DNA from: Ricordea florida
Taxonomy: Eukaryota > Cnidaria > Anthozoa > Corallimorpharia > Ricordeidae
Assembly: GCA_949710005.1 (NCBI GenBank)
Contig: OX453280.1
Span: 13,525,758 to 13,589,757 of the forward strand
Length of the DNA stretch: 64,000 nucleotides
Direction of reading: 5' to 3'
This document shows, piece after piece, positions 56,541 through 64,000 of the stretch. The translations under genes and the position numbers were made by a program. Positions within the stretch are counted from its first letter, which is position 1, and the number at the start of each line of letters is the position of its first letter. The notes under the pieces were generated by a model that saw only the letters and a list, made by a program, of their open reading frames with translations, was not told the DNA's origin and searched no databases.

Positions 56541-56830
56541 TTGACTGAAAGAGAAACCATTGCATTGCAAGGAAGAAGTGTGGAAGAGGCGAATAAAGTG
56601 AGAGTTACGTTTCCTGAGTGCTTTCGTTGTGGAGAAGCCAATCACTCGTCGGATAAGTGTTTCTTTGGCAATTTCAAATGCCATGGTTGCCAAAAGTTTG
56701 GTCACATTGTTAAGAAATGTCCTGAGAAAGTGCCGAAACCGCGATGGTATTCACCCGTCTCCTCATACATTTCAAGCCATTCACGAAGTCCATGTACCGG
56801 AGAACCCAACAGAGCTGAAATCGTTTTTAG
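56541..56830 (+). pseudogene. Gypsy Gag zinc knuckles fused to RT-thumb remnant
   Basis: CFRCGEANHSSDKC and CHGCQKFGHIVKKC are two CCHC knuckles. Immediately after, in a shifted frame, TPELK-type sequence (HTFQAIHEVHVPENPTELKSFLG) belongs to the RT connection region of gypsy Pol. Protease and the RT catalytic palm are missing between them (deletion near 56745). The LINE begins at about 56831. Confidence 0.72.
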
Positions 56831-58440
56831 GGAATGGTAACTTATTTGGTAGTGCAAATGGATTAGTCATCACTGGAACGATATTCCCACACAAAGAGAT
56901 CCATAAGTTGACCTGGAGGTCACCAGAAGGGAGGACGCTAAACAAGATTGACCATGGCCTAGTAAATGGACGCATGAGAACATCAATCCTTGACACCAGA
57001 GTTATGAGAGGAGGAGACGTATACACTGACTACTACCTGGTGAGAACCAGAATAAGATTGAAGTTGGCAAGGATTGAGGGGAAAAAGATAGCAAGGGGAC
57101 GGTTTGACGTATGTAAGCTGCAAAGTGAAGAGATTAGGAGGAGATACAACATTGAGGTGAGGAAAAGGTTCGAAGCCCTAGGAGATATAGAGAATCCGGA
57201 GGAAGAGCACGATCTGATTTTAGCAACGTATCGGGAGGCTGCAAAGAAAGTTATTGGGAGGTCTAAAAAGCAGAACAAACCGTGGATAGGTGACAAAACG
57301 TGGGAAAAGATCAAGGAGAAGAAAGAGGCAAAATTGAAAATGGAGGGTGCTAGATCGGAACGACTATAACAGAGAAGGAGAGAGGAATATGATGTGAAGG
57401 ACAAGGAAGTGAAAAGGAGTGCTAGGGGAGATAAGAGGAACTGGATAGAAAAGAGGGCTGCAGCAGCGGTAGGTACGTGGTGTAAGCATGATATAGTGGT
57501 TCCCCGTTAGTGAATATATGGCATACATTGCTCTCCATAGCCATACACGATGCTTACACCACGTACTTACCGCAGCAGCAGAAAAGGCCGCTGAGAATGG
57601 TAGAAATAAGGAACTATACAGCTTAACCAAGACAATAGACGGGGAACGGAGGAGACAAGAAGTAGGCGTGAAAGACAAACAGGGAGGGCTTAAGACAGAA
57701 ATGCAAGAGAGGCTGCAGAGATGGGTAGAGCACTTTAGTGAAATATTAAACAGAGATGACCCAGTGAATCCTGTGGAAGAAGATGAGATAGAAGAACCGG
57801 ACGAGATCGGGGACAAGAGGTTAAGGACACACTAAAGGTGACAAAGCCAGGGAAATCGCCTGGAGCAGATGAAGTGGGCCCAGAGCAAATGAGAGCGGAC
57901 ATGGAAGACACTGCACATAGGTTGACTAGATGCTATAACCGGCTTTGGGAGACAGAGAGGTGGCCGGAAATGTGTAAGAAGGGACTGATTGTCAAGATAT
58001 TTAAGAAACGTGATTTGCGGGATTGTAACAACTGGAGAGTAGGGACTTTACTACCCGTAATTAGTACGATATTCTGTAGGATGCTGCTAAAGAGGTGTGG
58101 ATAAGAAGCTACGAAAGGAGCAGAGTGGGTTTAGATCAAAGAAAAGTACAACTGAACAGATCTTTATACTAAGAAACATCTTGGAGCAGGCAAATGAGTG
58201 GAGGGCGGGTCTGTAGGTGCACTTTGTGGATTTTGAAAAAGCCTTTGATTTGGTACACAGAGAAAGCCTATGGAACATCATGAAAAGCTATGGGATACCA
58301 CATAAGATGGTGAGAGTGATCGCAGGCATATACCAGGGCTTCGAGTGTGCTGTTGTTGATGGAAGTGAGACATCAGAATGGTTTAAGATCAAGGGTTTGT
58401 GATGTCAGGATTCTACTGGCGCGACGAGAAATGATGATCA
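56831..58440 (+). mobile_element. LINE (non-LTR) fragment inserted in gypsy Pol
   Basis: Endonuclease C-terminal part (TIFPHKEIHKLTWRSPEGRTLNKIDHGLVN, then GGDVYTDYYLVRTRIRLKL), a linker of Arg/Lys/Glu-rich helices, and RT pieces (KSPGADEVGPEQM, WPEMCKKGLIVKIFKKRDLRDCNNWRV, VDFEKAFDLVHRESLW) over several frames. The first catalytic Asp block (FEKAFD) is visible; the FADD-type block is lost. Gypsy homology resumes just after, at about 58445. No poly-A tail or target duplication could be read. Confidence 0.75.
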
Positions 58441-58444
58441 TGAT

Positions 58445-59221
58445 GAAATTATTGCCGAAGATTTATTCCAGACATGGCGACTCTCGCTCTTCCTTTGAAT
58501 CGTTTGTTAGAAGAGCACATTCCATGGAAATGGACTAAACAATGTCAAGAAGCATTCTGAAGTTGAAAGGCATTTTGCGATCGGCAACCTTGTTAGCGCA
58601 TTACGATCCAAAGAAGCCGGTGCGACAAGCAGTTCATGCGTCATCGATTGGATTGGGAGCCGTGTTGTCACACAGTTCTAAGGATGAGAAGCCGATAGCC
58701 TTTGCCTCCTGTATTCTCTCTCCGAGTGACCAGAACTATTCTATGATTGAGAAAGAGGCTTCAGCCATTATGTTTGGTGTCAAAACGTTTCACAAGTACC
58801 CTTTTGGCCGACCATTTACCTTGCTGACGGATCAAAAACCTCTCACCTACATCCTTGGTCCAAAAAGGGGGATCCCAGCCTCCAGCGATGGTCCATTCAG
58901 TTGGCGGCTTATACGTACGATATTAAGTATCGTGCATCCAAGTACCACGGAAATGTTGATGCGTTGTCGCGCTTGCCAAGGAAAACCACGGAAGAAGTAA
59001 ATGATTGGTCGAAGGAAGGAAATCACGCCGACAGAGTCCAAATCGAGCGTACACCCATTAGAGCTAGCAGAATCAGAGAAGCTACAAGAGGCGATCCAGT
59101 CCTTTCACAAGTCTTACATTTCGTCTTGCATGGTTGGCCAGCAGACGAAAATACTCCGGAGGAGCATGATATTATCGTGCCAAACGTGAAGAAACGTGTT
59201 TATTGCGTGGTACCAGAGTAG
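58445..59221 (+). pseudogene. Gypsy RNase H region, frameshifted
   Basis: Starts with RT-thumb residues (FIPDMATLALPLNRLLEEHIPWKW in one frame) and continues as the Ty3-type RNase H: VHASSIGLGAVLSH, EKPIAFASCILSPSDQNYS, EKEASAIMFGVKTFHKYPFGRPFTLLTDQKPL, then after a frame change near 58885 DIKYRASKYHGNVDALSRLP. A stop at 59219-59221 ends it. Confidence 0.78.
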
Positions 59222-59257
59222 AAATACCACCCAGGTATCGACCTAAATCATCCGGAA

Positions 59258-60392
59258 ATGGCACGAATGAAGTCACTGGCAAGACTGCACGTCTGGTGGC
59301 CAAATTTGGAGTGCGACAACGAACAGATCGTAAGGGATTGTACTGATTGTCAAGTTAACCGATGTAAAACACCTTTGAAAGTGAGTAACCCATTGATCTG
59401 GCCTAAACGCCCTTGGAAGCGTTTACATGTGGATTTCGCTGGCCCTTTCATTGAAGGAATGTTCTTAATAGTGGTTGACGCAGAGTCTACGTGGATGGAA
59501 GACGTTCCAATGTCCTACACCAGTGCCGGTTCCACAATTACAATCCTACGTGGTTTGTTCGCAACACATAGACTGCCTGAGGAGATAGTGGCTGACAGTG
59601 GTCCACAGTTTGTCGCAGGAGAGATGAAAGATTTTCTAAAAGCCAATGTTGTTCGCTTATGCTTGTCATCACCATACCATCCAGCATCTAACAGTGAAGC
59701 ACAATGGGCTGTTCGGACATTTAAGGAAGCCATGAAAGCTATGAAGAATGAGCCGGACACCCAAACGCAGAAATTGGCACGATTTCTATTGAGGTACCAA
59801 ACCACACCCCTTAGCGTCACTGGTTGTTCACCTGCAGAAATTTTGATGGGGCGAAGGCTGCGAACAAGGCTTGAGTTGCTGAGACCCAATTTGTCTGAAC
59901 GAATGGAGCAAAAATCTAGATGCTTTGAACCAATGGTCAAGCGTAGCTTCGAACTTGGTGAACCTGTTCTTGCAAGGGATTACAGAATTAAGAACAGCGT
60001 GGACTAAAGGAGTCATTAAAGATCGATTAGCTCCAGTCACTCCAGAGTGCAAGTGGGAAAACTATTTTGGAAAAGACACATCAGCAGCGAGAGCTGGCTG
60101 GCTCAAAAGTGGCGGATTCAACAGATTTAGAGCCCCAACACTGTGAAATACCAGAGATCGAACTGGCTAAAACACCAGACGCAATTGTTCTTTGCCAAAG
60201 CCAGACTCATCACCACAGTCGGCACCGTTCGAAAAGCCGCTCACGCCTAACGTATCAGTTCTACCAGCCGAACAGATTGTCTCGGATAATTCTGTTCCAA
60301 GAGTTTCAAGAGTTTCAAGCGTTCCAGAAGAAATCAAACGTCGTTCTACTAGAATTCGATCGAAGCCAAGACGTTTATTTGAAGAAATATAA
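59258..60392 (+). pseudogene. Gypsy integrase and C-terminal tail
   Basis: Integrase core with HVDFAGPF (D), EIVADSGPQFV (D) and PASNSEAQWAVRTFKEA (E), preceded by the zinc-finger remnant CTDCQVNRC. The main frame ends at 60007; the C-terminal tail continues in other frames to a typical basic end (KRRSTRIRSKPRRLFEEI, stop at 60390-60392). Confidence 0.8.
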
Positions 60393-60529
60393 AAGAACTC
60401 AGTGTAAACGGACACCGTGACAAAGAACTCGGAGAACTTAATAATTAAGACAATTATGTGCACATTTAGCTTAACGTTAAATTAGTTCAGTTTAATTTTC
60501 CACTAACTTCAGTTTCAAGCTGGAGGAAG

Positions 60530-60700
60530 TGTTATAGTGCTAAAGAATTGAATCAGCCTGGTGTTAATGAAGTACGTTTTCTCACGAAGTTATGTTATTC
60601 CCAGAGCGGATGTAAGAGGTATATGTAGCTTGCGTCCCTGCTTTGAATTGTAAAAAGAGGACTGTAGCTTTTCGAGTGACATTAACGTTTCTTACGGTCG
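60530..60700 (+). repeat. Gypsy 3' LTR (start certain, end uncertain)
   Basis: TGTTATAGTGCTAAAGAATTGAATCAG follows a GGAGGAAG polypurine tract; the 5' copy at 56363 matches for about 60 bp and then diverges. The right end cannot be placed. Confidence 0.6.
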
Positions 60701-61003
60701 ACCATTTTAATCGTATGGACACAACACAAATCACATAATTGAACTGCTGTTGGAACCGTCATAGAAAATGTGGCCCTCAATGAATAATATTTTGGCATTT
60801 GCGATTAAGCCTGAAAAGAGAAGAGGCTGAAACAGGATTCGAACCCGGTATTCTACCGTAATTATCATGTACATGTAATTGCTTTTTTCTTTCTTTTGTA
60901 GAGTCAAGTTGCACATTGTAATAGACACCGGGTTCTTTTCAAATAAATAAGAAAGAAAGAAGGAATGTGCAGTACGGATGAACGCACTCAATGCAGTACT
61001 GAC

Positions 61004-61093
61004 CTTCTATCTCGGACATTTTCCTTTGGCTCTCCTTCTCCATCACCTTCTGCTCAAATTGGATCTTGGACACTTGGGCCGCTTTTTCAGCCT
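61004..61093 (-). CDS. ERLIN-like gene, 90-bp exon
   Basis: Encodes EAEKAAQVSKIQFEQKVMEKESQRKMSEIE, the coiled-coil region of ERLIN proteins. Acceptor CTTTCAG and donor GTCAGT. Phase matches both neighbouring exons (1 nt in from 62814, 1 nt carried to 56030). Confidence 0.88.

Positions 61094-64000
<2,907 letters not shown>

Larger units (their letters stand above)
56363..60700 (+). mobile_element. Degraded Ty3/gypsy LTR retrotransposon in ERLIN intron
   Basis: LTR-like direct repeats begin TGTTATAG at 56363 and 60530 and share GAATCAG...GGTGTTAATGAAGTA; the right one is preceded by a purine tract GGAGGAAG. Between them are gag zinc knuckles, an RT-thumb remnant, RNase H and integrase of gypsy type, with protease and RT palm deleted and a LINE piece inserted. 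Frameshifts and stops throughout. The end of the right LTR is uncertain. Confidence 0.82.

Overview
The window looks like a piece of a metazoan nuclear genome, most likely a cnidarian (an anthozoan or coral is my best guess, from the mix of mobile elements rather than any single diagnostic base). Host genes are intron-bearing. On the right side there is a two-exon rhodopsin-type neuropeptide GPCR (49893-51316, +) and the 3' half of an ERLIN1/2-like SPFH-family gene on the minus strand, with coding exons at 62905-62814, 61093-61004, 56030-55951, 52900-52739 and 52630-52601 that join in phase.

The left three quarters (about 1661-49450) is a nest of AT-rich Polinton/Maverick-type virus-like elements and younger transposons. 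P1 (1661 to about 10.3 kb) is the right half of an element, cut inside its packaging ATPase gene but otherwise mostly open. P2 (11237 to about 49450) is an old, frameshifted relative with a different gene order. P3 (28210-47827, 19.6 kb) is structurally complete: terminal inverted repeats of about 320 bp, a 7-bp target duplication (CACATGA), protein-primed DNA polymerase B, retrovirus-type integrase, major capsid protein, A32/FtsK-type packaging ATPase, several small membrane and coiled-coil proteins, two capsid-like proteins, and a right arm of minus-strand genes resembling giant-virus accessory families. P3 landed in P2, six bases past the stop of P2's 509-aa-type gene. P3's polymerase gene is itself split by a 2.9-kb insertion with an 8-bp duplication.

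P2 is also broken by a 368-bp TA-flanked MITE (12234-12601) and by a complete BEL/Pao LTR retrotransposon in minus orientation (14954-26717; 415-bp LTRs, CTAAT duplication). The BEL gag gene is interrupted by a 4.1-kb DNA transposon with 54-bp TIRs and an AT duplication, carrying a SWIM/YqaJ-exonuclease gene and a THAP/DDE transposase gene (ISL2EU-like). One BEL LTR carries a 396-bp MITE. P2's right terminal gene carries two more MITE-like inserts. The large ERLIN intron holds a degraded Ty3/gypsy element with a LINE fragment inside it, and the next intron a tRNA-derived SINE.

The most interesting signals lie in the Polinton family itself. A promoter-like motif, T(T/C)TAAAGAT, sits 30-34 bp before the ATG of many genes. 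A paired palindrome (GTTATGTAAC, 9-10 nt, GTTATATAAC) sits immediately 3' of each W-P-x-R-family gene, usually 14 nt beyond the stop. GC-rich palindromic inserts occur in frame in P1 genes. The TIRs run into the coding sequence, so the polymerase and the zinc-repeat protein share an N-terminus. Promoter motif, 3' hairpins and giant-virus-like accessory genes together suggest a virophage-like regulatory design. That is an inference and needs testing.
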